Shown here: positions 28,415-38,404 of the stretch, piece by piece
Layout: each line of letters opens with the position of its first letter
How positions within the stretch are numbered: position 1 is the stretch's first letter
Assembly (NCBI RefSeq): GCF_900115015.1
Contig: NZ_FOUZ01000001.1
Span: forward strand, 124,001-188,000
Reading direction: 5' to 3'
Length of the DNA stretch: 64,000 bases
Source of the DNA: Algoriella xinjiangensis
Lineage (GTDB): Bacteria; Bacteroidota; Bacteroidia; Flavobacteriales; Weeksellaceae
Notes under the pieces: model-generated
The model's input: only the letters and a program-made list of their open reading frames with translations
Told to the model about the DNA's origin: nothing
Databases searched by the model: none
Translations under genes and position numbers: made by a program

Positions 28415-29046
28415 TTTACCAACTGATAAATCGTCAAAAGTGAAACAACACTTGTAACTCCGCCAATAACATAATTAATATTTTTTAAAATAAATGAATT
28501 GTCTTTAGATTTATTGTTAAAAAAACGTAAGTACAAATAAAACATAATAAGCGAGCCAATAACAACGCCTAAAGTGAAAATAGAGCTGTTAGGATTTCCG
28601 AATACAATAACGTTATAAGAAACCAATGTTGCGCTTAAAAATACATAAAACGGAATCGGAAAAATATTAATCGCGGCTAAAAATAAACCATAAATAAATT
28701 TATTTTTCTTTTTTACTTCGTTGTTTTCAAGTTTTTTTTCTTGCTTTTTACGGTCAATTTTTTCTGCAAAAAAGAGAAAATAAATCGTTAAAACTATAAA
28801 TACAAAAAGTCCGATTTCTCTAAATAATAAGGTTACTTTTTCATTAAAATTGATAAATTCAGCAAAAAAAATAGCCAAATAAACCTGAATTGCAATTACA
28901 ACACTTACACCGCTTATAAAAGTATAGGCACTTTTATATCCTTCATTCTTACCAATTTTTACCACAGTCATATTCAATAAACCTGGTAAAGAAGTACCAA
29001 GTAAAGCTGTAAAAATTCCGATAAGTAAAAGCTCTATATATTGCAT
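28411..29046 (-). CDS. LysE-family transporter
   Basis: An inner-membrane exporter of 211 residues with six hydrophobic segments. It begins MQYIELLLIGIFTALLGTSL; the in-frame extension to 29142 is hydrophilic and probably untranslated. The early P-G motif (TSLPGLLNMTVVKIGKNEG) corresponds to the LysE/RhtB signature, and a charged Lys/Glu loop (KIDRKKQEKKLENNEVKKK) separates the two halves. Likely exports an amino acid or small metabolite; the substrate is unknown. Confidence 0.7.
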   Translation of the reverse strand: MQYIELLLIGIFTALLGTSLPGLLNMTVVKIGKNEGYKSAYTFISGVSVVIAIQVYLAIFFAEFINFNEKVTLLFREIGLFVFIVLTIYFLFFAEKIDRKKQEKKLENNEVKKKNKFIYGLFLAAINIFPIPFYVFLSATLVSYNVIVFGNPNSSIFTLGVVIGSLIMFYLYLRFFNNKSKDNSFILKNINYVIGGVTSVVSLLTIYQLVK

Positions 29047-29142
29047 TTTGATTGTTAAAACGTGTCTAATAAAAGGATTCAAATTTAGGAATAAACTTTC
29101 GGACGACTCATTTATTAAAGATGACTTTTGTTCATAAAACAA

Positions 29143-29173
29143 AAAACCACTTCAAAATTGAAGTGGTTTTTCT
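29143..29173 (-). terminator. Intrinsic terminator of valS
   Basis: AAACCACTTCAA / TTGAAGTGGTTT followed by T residues on either strand. It lies between valS and the LysE-like gene and separates their expression. Confidence 0.75.
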
Positions 29174-29196
29174 ATCTAAAATTTGATTAAATCCTA

Positions 29197-31818
29197 TTAT
29201 AAAGCTGCTAATTGCTCTTCGATTTGAGAAATCATTTCTAAAGCATCTGCTTCTTTTTTACGCTCGTTTGCGATAACTTGTTCTGGCGCACCAGCAACAA
29301 ATTTTTCGTTAGATAATTTTTTACGAACCGAATTTAAGAAACCTTTATTGTATTCTAATTCTTTTTGCAATTTCTCGCGCTCTGCCTCTACATCAATGTT
29401 ATCAGACATCGGAATCATAAACTCTAACGTACCAACACGAAAAGCAAAACCTTTTTCGGGTTTATCTCCTGTATTGAAATTAGAAACGTTTCCTAATTTT
29501 GTAAATACATCTACAAAAATTTCGTTACCCGCATTTGTATCAGCAAAAACTTCTAATGCTTCTTTTGGCGACATTCCTTTTTCTGAACGTAAACCACGAA
29601 TTGCAGTAGTTGCTTCTTTTGTATTTTCGAAATGTTGAATTAATACTTCATCAAAGGCTTTTACTTCTGGATAATCCGAAATAATAATTGCTTCTGCATC
29701 TGTACGATCAGCAATTAAATGCCAAATTTCTTCTGTTAAGAATGGCATAAATGGATGAAGAACTTTTAATACATTTTCTAAATATCCAATTGTTGCATCA
29801 AATGTTTGACGATCTATTGGCTCTCCAAAAGTAGGTTTAATCGCTTCTAAATACCATGCACAGAAATCGTCCCAAACCAATTTGTAAATTGCCATTAACG
29901 AATCTGATAAACGATATTTCTCGTAATTTGCTTCGATATCAGCTAATTGTGCATTAAATTTATGTTCAAACCATTCAACTGCTTTTGTTTGTGCAGTAGA
30001 AGGTTGTAAGTTTTCGTCAATTTCCCAACCTTTGATTAATCGGAAAGCATTCCAAATTTTATTAGCGAAATTACGTCCTTGTAAACATAAATCTACATCA
30101 AAAGGCAAATCGTTACCAGCGGGCGCCGTTAACAACATACCCATACGCGTTGCATCAGCACCGTATTCGTTCATTAATTCAATTGGATCTGGCGAATTCC
30201 CTAAAGATTTAGACATTTTACGTCCTTGTTTATCACGAACAATTCCTGTAAAATATACATTCTCGAAAGGTAATTCGTTTCTATATTCGTATCCAGCAAC
30301 AATCATACGAGCAACCCAGAAGAAAATAATATCTGGACCAGTTACTAAATCTTGAGTTGGATAATAATAATTGATTTCTTCGTTTTCTGGCTCATTAATA
30401 CCATTAAAAACTGATATTGGCCATAACCAAGATGAAAACCATGTATCTAATGCATCTTCGTCTTGACGTAAATCTGTGATAGTTAATGCCGCATTTCCAG
30501 TTTTTTCTTGTGCTAATGGTAACGCTTCTTCTTTGTTCATAGCAACAACAAAATCTTCGTTTCCATCACCGTAGAAAAATGCAGGAATTTGGTGTCCCCA
30601 CCATAATTGACGAGAAATGTTCCAATCTGTTACATTTTCCATCCAATTACGATACGTGTTTTTAAATTTCGCAGGATGAAATTTAATCGTATCATTCATT
30701 ACATTATCTAAAGCAGGTTTAGCTAAATCTGTCATTTTTAAGAACCATTGATTTGAGATTTTAGGCTCAATCACAGCTCCAGTTCTTTCAGAAGTTCCTA
30801 CTTTATTGTTATAGTTTTCTACTTTCTCAAGTAAACCTTTTTCTTCTAATTCTTTCTCGATTTCTTTACGCGCTTTGAAACGATCTAATCCAGCATAGTT
30901 TAAACCTTGCTCATTAAGTTTCGCATCATCCGTAAAAATATCAATGAAATCTAAATTATGTTTCTTACCTAATTCGTAATCGTTAACATCGTGCGCAGGC
31001 GTAACTTTTAAACAACCTGTACCAAATTCGATATCAACATATTCGTCTTCGATAATATTAATTTTACGACCAACAATAGGCACAATAACTTGTTTACCTT
31101 TTAACCATTCGTAACGCTCATCGTTTGGATTGATACAAACCGCAGAATCTCCAAAAATAGTTTCAGGACGAGTTGTCGCAACTACAATATATTTATCAGT
31201 TCCTTCTACTTGGTAACGTAAATGATATAATTTTCCGTTTTTATCTACGTGAATTACTTCTTCGTCAGAAATATTAGTTTTTGCTTCTGGATCCCAATTT
31301 ACCATACGATATCCGCGGTAAATTAACCCTTTGTTGTAAAGATCGATAAAAACGCGTTGTACAGATTCTGATAAATCTGCATCCATCGTAAATTTTGTAC
31401 GATCCCAATCACAAGAAGCACCTAATTTTTTTAATTGATCTAAAATAATTCCACCATGTTTGTGTGTCCACTCCCATGCATGACCTAAGAATTCTTCGCG
31501 ACCAATATCAAATTTAGAAACACCTTCTTCTTTTAATTTCGCAACAACTTTTGCTTCAGTAGCAATTGAAGCATGGTCTGTACCAGGAACCCAACATGCA
31601 TTGTAACCACGCATACGAGCACGACGAATTAAAACGTCTTGAATCGTATTATTTAACATGTGTCCCATGTGTAAAACACCTGTGACATTAGGTGGAGGAA
31701 TTACAATTGTATATGCTTTGCGTTCGTCTGGTGTTGATTTAAAATACTGATTGTCCATCCAGTATTTGTACCATTTGTCTTCAACCTCTTGAGGCGTATA
31801 TTTAGATGCGATTTCCAT
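29197..31818 (-). CDS. valS: Valine--tRNA ligase
   Basis: Charges tRNA-Val; cytosolic class I synthetase of 873 residues, full length. The HIGH-type motif is [14 protein letters not shown] near residue 42 and the KMSKS motif is [11 protein letters not shown] near 530. The CP1 editing domain lies between them. The anticodon-binding domain and a C-terminal coiled coil ([15 protein letters not shown]) complete the usual layout. It has its own minus-strand -7 box (TAAATTTG, 31853-31846) close to the start. Confidence 0.96.
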   Translation of the reverse strand: MEIASKYTPQEVEDKWYKYWMDNQYFKSTPDERKAYTIVIPPPNVTGVLHMGHMLNNTIQDVLIRRARMRGYNACWVPGTDHASIATEAKVVAKLKEEGVSKFDIGREEFLGHAWEWTHKHGGIILDQLKKLGASCDWDRTKFTMDADLSESVQRVFIDLYNKGLIYRGYRMVNWDPEAKTNISDEEVIHVDKNGKLYHLRYQVEGTDKYIVVATTRPETIFGDSAVCINPNDERYEWLKGKQVIVPIVGRKINIIEDEYVDIEFGTGCLKVTPAHDVNDYELGKKHNLDFIDIFTDDAKLNEQGLNYAGLDRFKARKEIEKELEEKGLLEKVENYNNKVGTSERTGAVIEPKISNQWFLKMTDLAKPALDNVMNDTIKFHPAKFKNTYRNWMENVTDWNISRQLWWGHQIPAFFYGDGNEDFVVAMNKEEALPLAQEKTGNAALTITDLRQDEDALDTWFSSWLWPISVFNGINEPENEEINYYYPTQDLVTGPDIIFFWVARMIVAGYEYRNELPFENVYFTGIVRDKQGRKMSKSLGNSPDPIELMNEYGADATRMGMLLTAPAGNDLPFDVDLCLQGRNFANKIWNAFRLIKGWEIDENLQPSTAQTKAVEWFEHKFNAQLADIEANYEKYRLSDSLMAIYKLVWDDFCAWYLEAIKPTFGEPIDRQTFDATIGYLENVLKVLHPFMPFLTEEIWHLIADRTDAEAIIISDYPEVKAFDEVLIQHFENTKEATTAIRGLRSEKGMSPKEALEVFADTNAGNEIFVDVFTKLGNVSNFNTGDKPEKGFAFRVGTLEFMIPMSDNIDVEAEREKLQKELEYNKGFLNSVRKKLSNEKFVAGAPEQVIANERKKEADALEMISQIEEQLAAL

Positions 31819-31845
31819 TCTCTATTTCTTAAAAATAAATTTGTG

Positions 31846-31853
31846 CAAATTTA
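31846..31853 (-). promoter_or_regulatory. -7 element of valS
   Basis: The minus strand TAAATTTG matches TAnnTTTG, 27 bases before the start codon. The remaining 250 bp up to the next gene are A+T-rich with no other feature seen. Confidence 0.45.
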
Positions 31854-32085
31854 AACAATCTGCACAACTAAACCTTATTTATTGGTACAGATTTCCCAAA
31901 TTAAGTCAATATTATAAAATTAATGTGAATGATTTCTGAACTAAAAAATAAATTGTGAATTATTATAATTAGAATTAATTTTTAATGGAATGAATATTGC
32001 TTTTATCCTAAAAATTATATCTTTAAATAAAATTAGAGAATTATAATTTTTTAAAAAATTAACGTCAAAACAGTAAAATGTTTTG

Positions 32086-32093
32086 TAGATTTG
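32086..32093 (+). promoter_or_regulatory. -7 element of the DUF1573 gene
   Basis: TAGATTTG matches TAnnTTTG, 21 bases before the start codon. Confidence 0.5.
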
Positions 32094-32114
32094 AATTAGT
32101 AATTATTTATTGTT

Positions 32115-32480
32115 ATGAAAAAAATAATGTTTGTAGGTGCTTTTGTAATGGGATTAACAAGTCTTTTTGCTCAAGAACTTAAATTAGAAAAAGAAGAAAT
32201 TGCTTTCGGAAATTTAAAGTTAAATACAGAAGTAACTTCTAAAATGAAAGTAACAAATACAGGAGATAAGCCATTAATCTTAAAAAGTGTGGTTGGTTCT
32301 TGTGGTTGTACTGTACCAGAATATCCAACAACGCCAATAGAAGCTGGTAAATCTGCAGATATTGTAATTAAATATTCTACTGGTGGAGTAAAAGGAGATT
32401 TTAACAAATCTGTTACAATTACATCAAATGATCCTGTAGCGTCAAGAAAAATTTTCAGAATCAAAGGTTCTGCTGAATAA
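32115..32480 (+). CDS. DUF1573 domain secreted protein
   Basis: A 121-residue exported protein. Signal peptide to about residue 19 (TSLFA/QEL), then a single Ig-like DUF1573 domain with the typical KVTNTGDKPLILKSVVGSCG core, followed by VPEYPTTPIEAGKSADI and ITSNDP. The family is very common in Bacteroidota and is thought to be periplasmic or surface located; no molecular function is established. Confidence 0.88.
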   Translation: MKKIMFVGAFVMGLTSLFAQELKLEKEEIAFGNLKLNTEVTSKMKVTNTGDKPLILKSVVGSCGCTVPEYPTTPIEAGKSADIVIKYSTGGVKGDFNKSVTITSNDPVASRKIFRIKGSAE

Positions 32481-32489
32481 TTTCAGAAA

Positions 32490-32521
32490 ATATAAAGGGA
32501 GTTTTAATAAACTCCCTTTTT
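32490..32521 (+). terminator. Bidirectional intrinsic terminator
   Basis: AAAGGGAGTTT / AAACTCCCTTT with loop TAAT and a T-run, between the DUF1573 gene and the convergent DtxR-type gene. Confidence 0.8.
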
Positions 32522-33177
32522 TATTTTACCAATAATTTTGAACTTACAACTTTACTAAACGTTTCGCGTTTTTTATCTTTTAAAAACTCGACAATCATCG
32601 TTCCGTCATATTCTTCTATTGTTATAATTTTTATTCGATCATGTAATCGAATATTTTTCGAATTTAAATACTTCAAAAATTCTTCTGAAGAAGATGTAAC
32701 TGCAGAAATTTCTACCTCATCACCAACAGAATAATCAGCTAATTTTTTGTAATTAATTGCCTCAAAATTACCGTCTTTATCTGGAATTGGCGAACCATGC
32801 GGATCCATTTTTGGATAATTTAAAAGCTCGTCCATTTTATCAAAAAACAACGGACTTTGTATATGTTCTATCTGCTCTGCAACTTCATGAACTTGTTCCC
32901 AACCAAAACCCATTTTTTCTACCAAAAACATTTCTGTTAAACGATGTTTACGAACAATTAATGATGCTTTAAAAATTCCTCTTTCTGTTAATCGAAGTGG
33001 TTTATAAGTTTCATAAATCACCAATTCTTTTTCGCACAATTTTTTCATCATACTATTAACAGTCGGCATTTTAATCTCCAAATGTTTGCTCAAATCTTTT
33101 ACATTAACCTCTCCTACACCATTTCCTGAAAGATGAAATAGAGCCTTCAAATAATTTTCTTCGACTAATGAATTCAT
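32521..33177 (-). CDS. DtxR/MntR-family metal-dependent transcriptional regulator
   Basis: 218 residues. N-terminal winged helix (VEENYLKALFHL, KHLEIKMPTVNSMMKKLCEK), a dimerisation and metal-binding middle region (EMFLVEKMGFGWEQVHEVAEQ, which holds the His/Glu ligands) and a C-terminal FeoA/SH3-like domain (about 145-218). This three-domain form occurs in DtxR/IdeR and some MntR proteins. Divergent from a TonB receptor whose promoter carries an inverted repeat, so it likely represses that receptor when Fe(II) or Mn(II) is sufficient. Its own -7 box lies so close to the ATG that the mRNA may be leaderless. Confidence 0.87.
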   Translation of the reverse strand: MNSLVEENYLKALFHLSGNGVGEVNVKDLSKHLEIKMPTVNSMMKKLCEKELVIYETYKPLRLTERGIFKASLIVRKHRLTEMFLVEKMGFGWEQVHEVAEQIEHIQSPLFFDKMDELLNYPKMDPHGSPIPDKDGNFEAINYKKLADYSVGDEVEISAVTSSSEEFLKYLNSKNIRLHDRIKIITIEEYDGTMIVEFLKDKKRETFSKVVSSKLLVK

Positions 33178-33181
33178 TTAA

Positions 33182-33189
33182 CAAATATA
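33182..33189 (-). promoter_or_regulatory. -7 element of the DtxR-type gene
   Basis: The minus strand TATATTTG matches TAnnTTTG and ends only 4 bases before the ATG at 33177, which would place the transcription start at or next to the start codon. Confidence 0.5.
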
Positions 33190-33229
33190 ACTCAAAGTTT
33201 AATTTACTTCTCTAAAAACATTATTAAAA

Positions 33230-33252
33230 TATTTTTGTTAGCTTTGTCTAAC
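33230..33252 (+). promoter_or_regulatory. Promoter and candidate metal-repressor operator of the TonB receptor operon
   Basis: The -7 box TATTTTTG (33230-33237) runs directly into GTTAGCTTTGTCTAAC (33237-33252), a 5-bp inverted repeat (GTTAG/CTAAC) with a TTAG..CTAA core like DtxR/MntR boxes. A bound repressor would cover the transcription start. Confidence 0.55.
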
Positions 33253-33280
33253 TTTTTAATTCTATTAAAATAACTTAATA

Positions 33281-35326
33281 ATGAAAACATATATTTCCAT
33301 ACTACTAGCTACAATTTATACAACTTGTTATGCACAAGAAAATGAAAACGATAGCATAATAACAAAACAAACAATTGACAATCTTGATGAAGTTGTTTTA
33401 ACAGGAACTATGAAGCCTGTATCACGAAAAGATTCGCCAATACCGATTGAAGTTTATTCATCAAAATACTTTAAAACCAATCCAAATCCATCATTATTTG
33501 AGTCAATTGGAATGATTAACGGTATACAACCTCAACTAAATTGCAATGTTTGCAACACTGGCGACATACATATTAACGGAATGGAAGGTCCGTATACAAT
33601 GATTTTGATTGACGGAATGCCAATTGTTTCTGCTCTGTCTACCGTTTATGGTTTAAATGGAATTCCGAATAGTTTAGTCGACAGAATAGAAGTTGTAAAA
33701 GGTCCGGCATCTTCACTTTACGGTACAGAAGCGATGGGCGGAATTATAAATATCATTACAAAAGATCCTCAAAAGGCAAATAAATTTAGTGCTGATATTT
33801 ACACCACAACTTGGTTAGAAAACAATATCGATTTAGCTTACAAAGCCAAGATTTCTGACAAAATAAGCAGTTTACTTGGTGTAAATTATTTTTTATTTGA
33901 CAATAAACAAGATAAAAACAAGGATAATTTTACAGATGTAACTTTACAAGATCGTATTTCTATTTTTAATAAATGGAACTTTAAACGTCCCGAAAATAAA
34001 ACCGCAAGTTTAGCCGCTCGCTATGTATACGAAGATCGTTGGGGTGGCGAAATGCAATACGATAAACGCATTCATCGTGGAAGTAATGAGGTTTATGGCG
34101 AAAGTGTTTTAACAAATCGTGCCGAAATTATTGCGATGTATCAATTGCCTACAAAAGAGGATATTTACACGCAGTTTTCATATAATTATCATCAACAAAA
34201 TTCATTTTATGGTGCTACATCCTATCAAGCAAAACAAAATGTTATTTTTGGCCAAATTTATTGGGATAAAGAATTTAAAAATCATAGTTTTTTAGCTGGT
34301 GCAGCTATGCGTTATACGTATTATGATGACAATACGCCTGGAACTTTAAACAATGATGGAATTACAAATCAACCCATGAAATCTCCTTTACCTGGATTTT
34401 TTCTACAAGATGAAATTACGCTTAATTCAAAAAATAAATTATTAATTGGTTATCGATTAGATTATGATAAGCACCACAAAGACATACATTCTCCGCGATT
34501 TGCTTATAAATATTCGCCAACAAAAAATCATACATTTAGAACGAGTTTTGGAACAGGTTTTCGTGTGGTTAATCTATTTACAGAAGATCACGCAGCTTTA
34601 AGTGGCTCAAGAAAAATAGTGATTAAAACAGACCTAAATCCTGAAAAATCATATAATGGAAATTTGAATTACGTTTACAACGACACCTTTAGTTTTGGGC
34701 ATCTTAATGTAGATGCTACAGCATTTTACTCGCATTTTACAAATAAAATTGTAGGTGATTTTGAAACCGATCAAAGTGCAATTATTTATGATAATTTAGA
34801 TGGGTATGCAATTTCGAAGGGTATTTCTGTAAATACCGACCTTACATTTCGATTTCCTTTAAAAATAAACTTAGGAATTTCGTACATGAAAGTTTATCGA
34901 AAAGAAAAGAATGAAGAAAATGAATACGAAAAAATTCAACAAATTCATGCACCAGAATGGTCAGGAAATTATACCATTTCTTATTCATTTCCTAAAAAAT
35001 GGAGTGTAGATTTAACAGGAAATTGGTACGGAAAAATGCGTTTGCCTATTTTACCAAATGATTATCGATCAGAATTCTCGCCCTTTTATATGCTTACAAA
35101 TTTACAAATCACAAAGACTTTCAATAAATTTGAAATCTATGGTGGTGTAAAAAATATTTTCAATTTTGTTCCTAAAAATCCTTTGATGCGACCTTTTGAT
35201 CCATTTAATAATCATGTAAATGATCCTACAAATAATCCAAATGGTTATACTTTTGACACAGCTTACAATTACGCGCCATTACAAGGAATTAGAAGTTTTA
35301 TTGGTTTACGATATACAATTATGTAA
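33281..35326 (+). CDS. TonB-dependent receptor with CxxC in the plug, probably metal uptake
   Basis: A 681-residue outer-membrane receptor: signal peptide to about residue 18 (TTCYA/QE), a TonB box region near TIDNLDEVVLTGTM, a plug (about 45-160, with VDRIEVVKGPASSLYGTEAM) and a barrel to the C-terminus (GLRYTIM). The plug carries a CNVC motif (Cys88, Cys91) just before GDIHINGMEGPYTMILIDG. No N-terminal carboxypeptidase-like domain. It is divergent from a DtxR/MntR-type regulator, overlaps a thioredoxin-like gene, and probably takes up iron, manganese or a chelate. The ligand is inference. Confidence 0.85.
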   Translation: MKTYISILLATIYTTCYAQENENDSIITKQTIDNLDEVVLTGTMKPVSRKDSPIPIEVYSSKYFKTNPNPSLFESIGMINGIQPQLNCNVCNTGDIHINGMEGPYTMILIDGMPIVSALSTVYGLNGIPNSLVDRIEVVKGPASSLYGTEAMGGIINIITKDPQKANKFSADIYTTTWLENNIDLAYKAKISDKISSLLGVNYFLFDNKQDKNKDNFTDVTLQDRISIFNKWNFKRPENKTASLAARYVYEDRWGGEMQYDKRIHRGSNEVYGESVLTNRAEIIAMYQLPTKEDIYTQFSYNYHQQNSFYGATSYQAKQNVIFGQIYWDKEFKNHSFLAGAAMRYTYYDDNTPGTLNNDGITNQPMKSPLPGFFLQDEITLNSKNKLLIGYRLDYDKHHKDIHSPRFAYKYSPTKNHTFRTSFGTGFRVVNLFTEDHAALSGSRKIVIKTDLNPEKSYNGNLNYVYNDTFSFGHLNVDATAFYSHFTNKIVGDFETDQSAIIYDNLDGYAISKGISVNTDLTFRFPLKINLGISYMKVYRKEKNEENEYEKIQQIHAPEWSGNYTISYSFPKKWSVDLTGNWYGKMRLPILPNDYRSEFSPFYMLTNLQITKTFNKFEIYGGVKNIFNFVPKNPLMRPFDPFNNHVNDPTNNPNGYTFDTAYNYAPLQGIRSFIGLRYTIM

Positions 35327-35793
35327 TGAAAAATATCCAATTAATAATTAGCTTTTTGATTTATAACCTTTGTTTTGGACAACTGGATTTAAATCAATTT
35401 AATCTTCAGTTTCAATCTAATCCAAAACCAATTTTACTTTATTTTTATACAGATTGGTGTACCTATTGTAAAATTCAAGAAAAAGAAATTGAGCAAAATA
35501 AAACTATTAAAACTCAATTAGAAAATGATGTTTATTTTCTTAAAATAAATGGAGAAAGTTTAGATGATATTAATTTTTTAGGAAAAATATATATTGCAAA
35601 ATCTACTCAGCAAAAAAAGAACAATCATTCGTTTACCTTACATTTTACTGAAGAAAATGAGCAAATAAATTATCCTTTTTGGGTTATAATCAACGAGAAA
35701 CAAGAAGTTATTGGTAAATATTTTGGATTAATTAAAAATAATCAACTTGATGAAATTCTTGATAAGTTAACGTCAATAGACAGAATCAATTAA
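35326..35793 (+). CDS. Thioredoxin-like exported protein
   Basis: 155 residues with a signal peptide ending near residue 19 (LCFG/QL) and a thioredoxin fold around YTDWCTYCK (Cys45, Cys48) and later NYPFWVIINEKQEVIGK, the strand with the near-cis-Pro region. Likely a periplasmic thiol reductase or oxidase. The ATG overlaps the receptor stop codon by one base (TAATG), indicating coupling. It may act on the receptor's plug Cys pair or on a metal chelate, which is inference from position. Confidence 0.8.
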   Translation: MKNIQLIISFLIYNLCFGQLDLNQFNLQFQSNPKPILLYFYTDWCTYCKIQEKEIEQNKTIKTQLENDVYFLKINGESLDDINFLGKIYIAKSTQQKKNNHSFTLHFTEENEQINYPFWVIINEKQEVIGKYFGLIKNNQLDEILDKLTSIDRIN

Positions 35794-35889
35794 TAAAAAA
35801 TTGAATTAAAAATATTTTATTGGCCAATTAATACGAAACAAAAGTATTAGATTTATCTTTTTTATAATCGATACAATTATTTATTAGCC

Positions 35890-36873
35890 ATGAAATATTC
35901 ATTTTTAATTTTAAGCCTATTTGCAATTACTGTAACTAATGGCCAAACAAACGACACAATTCTTTCTCAAATCAAGGAAAATTCTATGGCATTTATTGCC
36001 GATAAATTTGATTTTGCAAAGCCGTTGAATGTTAGTTTTACTCAACTTACACCTTATAATTTTACTTTAAAATCAAAAAATGGAGATTTAGCTAATGGAG
36101 AAATTAATAATTTTTCTCAAGCCAAAGCAAGTATTAACACCGTATTTCTTAAAAAGAAAAAATGGTTATTAGGCGCTTCTGTTGGTTATGAAATGACTAA
36201 TATTTCTACTGATGTAAAAGACACGAAAAACAATCCTATTAACTCGCTTGATAATACTTTTCATTATCATTATTCATCTGTAAATTTTACGTATTTCTCA
36301 AAATTATTCAACAAAAGAATGATTTACACTTCAAGTGTAATTGTTGATGGAAGTGAACAACATTTTGAACGCGTAAAAGGTCTAATTACAGGAACTTTAA
36401 TTTTAAAATCTGATGAAAAAACCAAAATGTTAATTGGTTTAGTTGCGGTTATCGATCCTTCTTCACAAGTTCCTATTCTTCCAACTTTTACTTACGAAAG
36501 AAAACTGAATAATGGCTGGACTTTAGACGTATTGATGCCTCAAAGAGTTATGATTAAAAAAGATATTGCAAAATCTGGCAGACTTTCTTTTGGATCAGAA
36601 TTAGCAAAAACCTCATTCTATATTTATGATATTAATGCTTCTTCGGATAAATTTGAATTTAGACAAACCGAACTTAATAATGGTTTAATTTACGAACATC
36701 TTTTAGGAAAATCATTTGTTTTTACAGCTAAAACTGGCTATAAATACATTATGAATTCGAGAATCTTTAACAAAGACGAATCATTTAAAAATTACAGTTA
36801 TGAGCTAGATTCTGACCCAACATTTTATATTAATGCAGGAATTTCTTTCAATCCATTTTTTAAGAAAAAATAA
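35890..36873 (+). CDS. Predicted outer-membrane beta-barrel protein (DUF6268-like)
   Basis: 327 residues with a signal peptide ending near residue 19 (VTNG/QT). The rest alternates hydrophobic and polar residues in strands, for example WLLGASVGYEMTNIS and FVFTAKTGYKYIM, and ends in a strand plus a basic tail (FNPFFKKK). The pattern is like the DUF6268 group of Bacteroidota outer-membrane proteins. The third gene of the metal-type receptor cluster, separated by 96 bp, so it may be co-regulated. Function unknown. Confidence 0.55.
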   Translation: MKYSFLILSLFAITVTNGQTNDTILSQIKENSMAFIADKFDFAKPLNVSFTQLTPYNFTLKSKNGDLANGEINNFSQAKASINTVFLKKKKWLLGASVGYEMTNISTDVKDTKNNPINSLDNTFHYHYSSVNFTYFSKLFNKRMIYTSSVIVDGSEQHFERVKGLITGTLILKSDEKTKMLIGLVAVIDPSSQVPILPTFTYERKLNNGWTLDVLMPQRVMIKKDIAKSGRLSFGSELAKTSFYIYDINASSDKFEFRQTELNNGLIYEHLLGKSFVFTAKTGYKYIMNSRIFNKDESFKNYSYELDSDPTFYINAGISFNPFFKKK

Positions 36874-36896
36874 TCAATTATAACGTCAATAAAATA

Positions 36897-36929
36897 AAAA
36901 GAGTAACTACAAATTAGTTACTCTTTTTG
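36897..36929 (+). terminator. Bidirectional intrinsic terminator
   Basis: AAAAAGAGTAACTA / TAGTTACTCTTTTT around CAAAT, between convergent genes. Confidence 0.8.
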
Positions 36930-36938
36930 TTTTTAAAA

Positions 36939-38120
36939 CTATTCTAAAATAATCAAAGACAGATTTGGATTCTCTATCAATTCTTTTTGTTTTAATTTAT
37001 TAATATCAATCAATCCTACAATATGACTGTAATCTTTACCTTGAAAACGTTCTTCAATTTCATCAAATAAATTAGAAACATCATCTTTTTGATCTTTAAA
37101 ACCGATATAAGCTTTTAATTTTCCGGACTGATTAAATTTACCTTCTTGCGTATTGTCGTATTTACGAATTGAGTATTTATAATCATATTTTAATGCAGAA
37201 ATATCACTCAAAACAGCCGAAGCAGTCGGGAATCTTCCCGCTCCTTTTCCATACAAAAATTGTTCATCTGACAAAGAACTTCCAATCAAAACGCCATTAT
37301 ATTCGTTGTTTACTAACGCAATTGTTTTATTTAAACGAACAAAAGTTGGCAACACTGTCGAATTAATTTCTCCTGTTTCTGGATTAACTTTAGATTTTGC
37401 AATTAGCTTTATTGTATATCCTTTTTCTTTGGCATATTTAAAATCCTGAACTTGCAACGAAGTAATTCCTTTTCTAATCACATCGTCTACATTAATTTTT
37501 TGCCCAAAAGCATGCAACGTAATAATAGAAATTTTGCTTGCTGCATCAAAACCTTCGACATCAGCAGTTGGATCGGCTTCTGCAAAACCATTATCCTGAG
37601 CGGCTTTCAACGCATCTTGATAAGATTCGTTTTCATTTGCCATTTTTGTTAAAATGTAATTTGTAGTTCCATTTACAATTCCAGAAACATAATTCAATAA
37701 ATCATTATCAAAATATTCTTCTAAATTTCTAATAATCGGAACAGACCCACAAACAGAGGCTTCGTACAGAAACGAAACATCATTTTTATCTTGTAATTCT
37801 AATAATTCTTTGTGATGTTCTGCAATCAATTTTTTATTGGCACTTACCACGTGTTTTCCTTTATTAAAAGCTTTTACAATAATATTATGCGCTGCGTCAG
37901 AATCCGAAATCAACTCCACAACAACATTTATATCATCATCTTCTAAAATATCATCTGCATTTGACGAAAACAATTCACTAGGTGCATTTCTTGGTTTTGT
38001 AAGATCCTTAATCACAATTTTTTTAATTGTTGCATTAAGCTGTGGTTTTTCTTCTAAAACCTTATAAATTCCCTCTCCTACTACGCCAAAGCCGAATAAA
38101 CCGATATTTAATTTTTTCAT
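36939..38120 (-). CDS. hom: Homoserine dehydrogenase
   Basis: Reduces aspartate semialdehyde to homoserine, the branch point to methionine and threonine. 393 residues from the ATG at 38120 (MKKLNIGLFGFGVVGEGIYK, Rossmann GxGxxG). The in-frame extension up to 38231 lies inside a terminator hairpin and is rejected. Core signatures are VVSANKKLIAEH, GIVNGTTNYILTKM and AEADPTADVEGFDAASK, which holds the catalytic Asp/Lys region. A C-terminal extension replaces the usual ACT domain. A SAM-I riboswitch with its own terminator precedes it, so it is shut off when S-adenosylmethionine is plentiful. Confidence 0.92.
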   Translation of the reverse strand: MKKLNIGLFGFGVVGEGIYKVLEEKPQLNATIKKIVIKDLTKPRNAPSELFSSNADDILEDDDINVVVELISDSDAAHNIIVKAFNKGKHVVSANKKLIAEHHKELLELQDKNDVSFLYEASVCGSVPIIRNLEEYFDNDLLNYVSGIVNGTTNYILTKMANENESYQDALKAAQDNGFAEADPTADVEGFDAASKISIITLHAFGQKINVDDVIRKGITSLQVQDFKYAKEKGYTIKLIAKSKVNPETGEINSTVLPTFVRLNKTIALVNNEYNGVLIGSSLSDEQFLYGKGAGRFPTASAVLSDISALKYDYKYSIRKYDNTQEGKFNQSGKLKAYIGFKDQKDDVSNLFDEIEERFQGKDYSHIVGLIDINKLKQKELIENPNLSLIILE

Positions 38121-38184
38121 TTTAAGATTTTCCTTTGTAATTATGATTATGTAGTTCTGAAAATAAGTTATCAAGTAAAAAGTG

Positions 38185-38231
38185 AAGAAAAAAATAATTG
38201 GTTCAACTGTCGAATGAAACAATTGAACCAA
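38185..38231 (-). terminator. Riboswitch-controlled terminator before hom
   Basis: On the minus strand TTGGTTCAA and TTGAACCAA form a perfect 9-bp stem (38231-38198), followed by a T-rich run (to 38185). It lies between the SAM aptamer and the hom start, the position of an expression-platform terminator. Confidence 0.75.
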
Positions 38232-38274
38232 CTAAAAACTAATTTAATATAATTGTGATTGGTTTAACAAGTCT

Positions 38275-38376
38275 TTCACTCATCTTTCCTAAAAAGGATG
38301 GATTTAGCACCTTGACAAAATTGTCAGGTTGCTAAAGCTTCGCAGGGCCATTTCCCTCCACTTTTCTTGATAAATT
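38275..38376 (-). promoter_or_regulatory. SAM-I riboswitch (S-box) controlling hom
   Basis: On the minus strand the aptamer reads from TTATCAAGAAAAGTGGAGGG through TGGCCCTGCGAAGC and TTAGCAACCTGACA to AAGGTGCTAAATCC, closing with GAAAGATGAG. These are the conserved S-box core segments in order. A -7 box TAAATTTG (38412-38405) lies about 30 bases upstream. Binding of S-adenosylmethionine should favour the terminator at 38231-38198. Confidence 0.88.
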
Positions 38377-38404
38377 GTAAATTTTAATGAACTATATCTG
38401 AGGA

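Noticed and set aside
29047-29142. N-terminal extension of the LysE-like protein
   Set aside because: The extra 32 residues are hydrophilic, precede a normal first membrane helix and run into the valS terminator.
38121-38231. Upstream extension of homoserine dehydrogenase
   Set aside because: It lies within the riboswitch terminator hairpin, and the Rossmann fold starts at the ATG at 38120.
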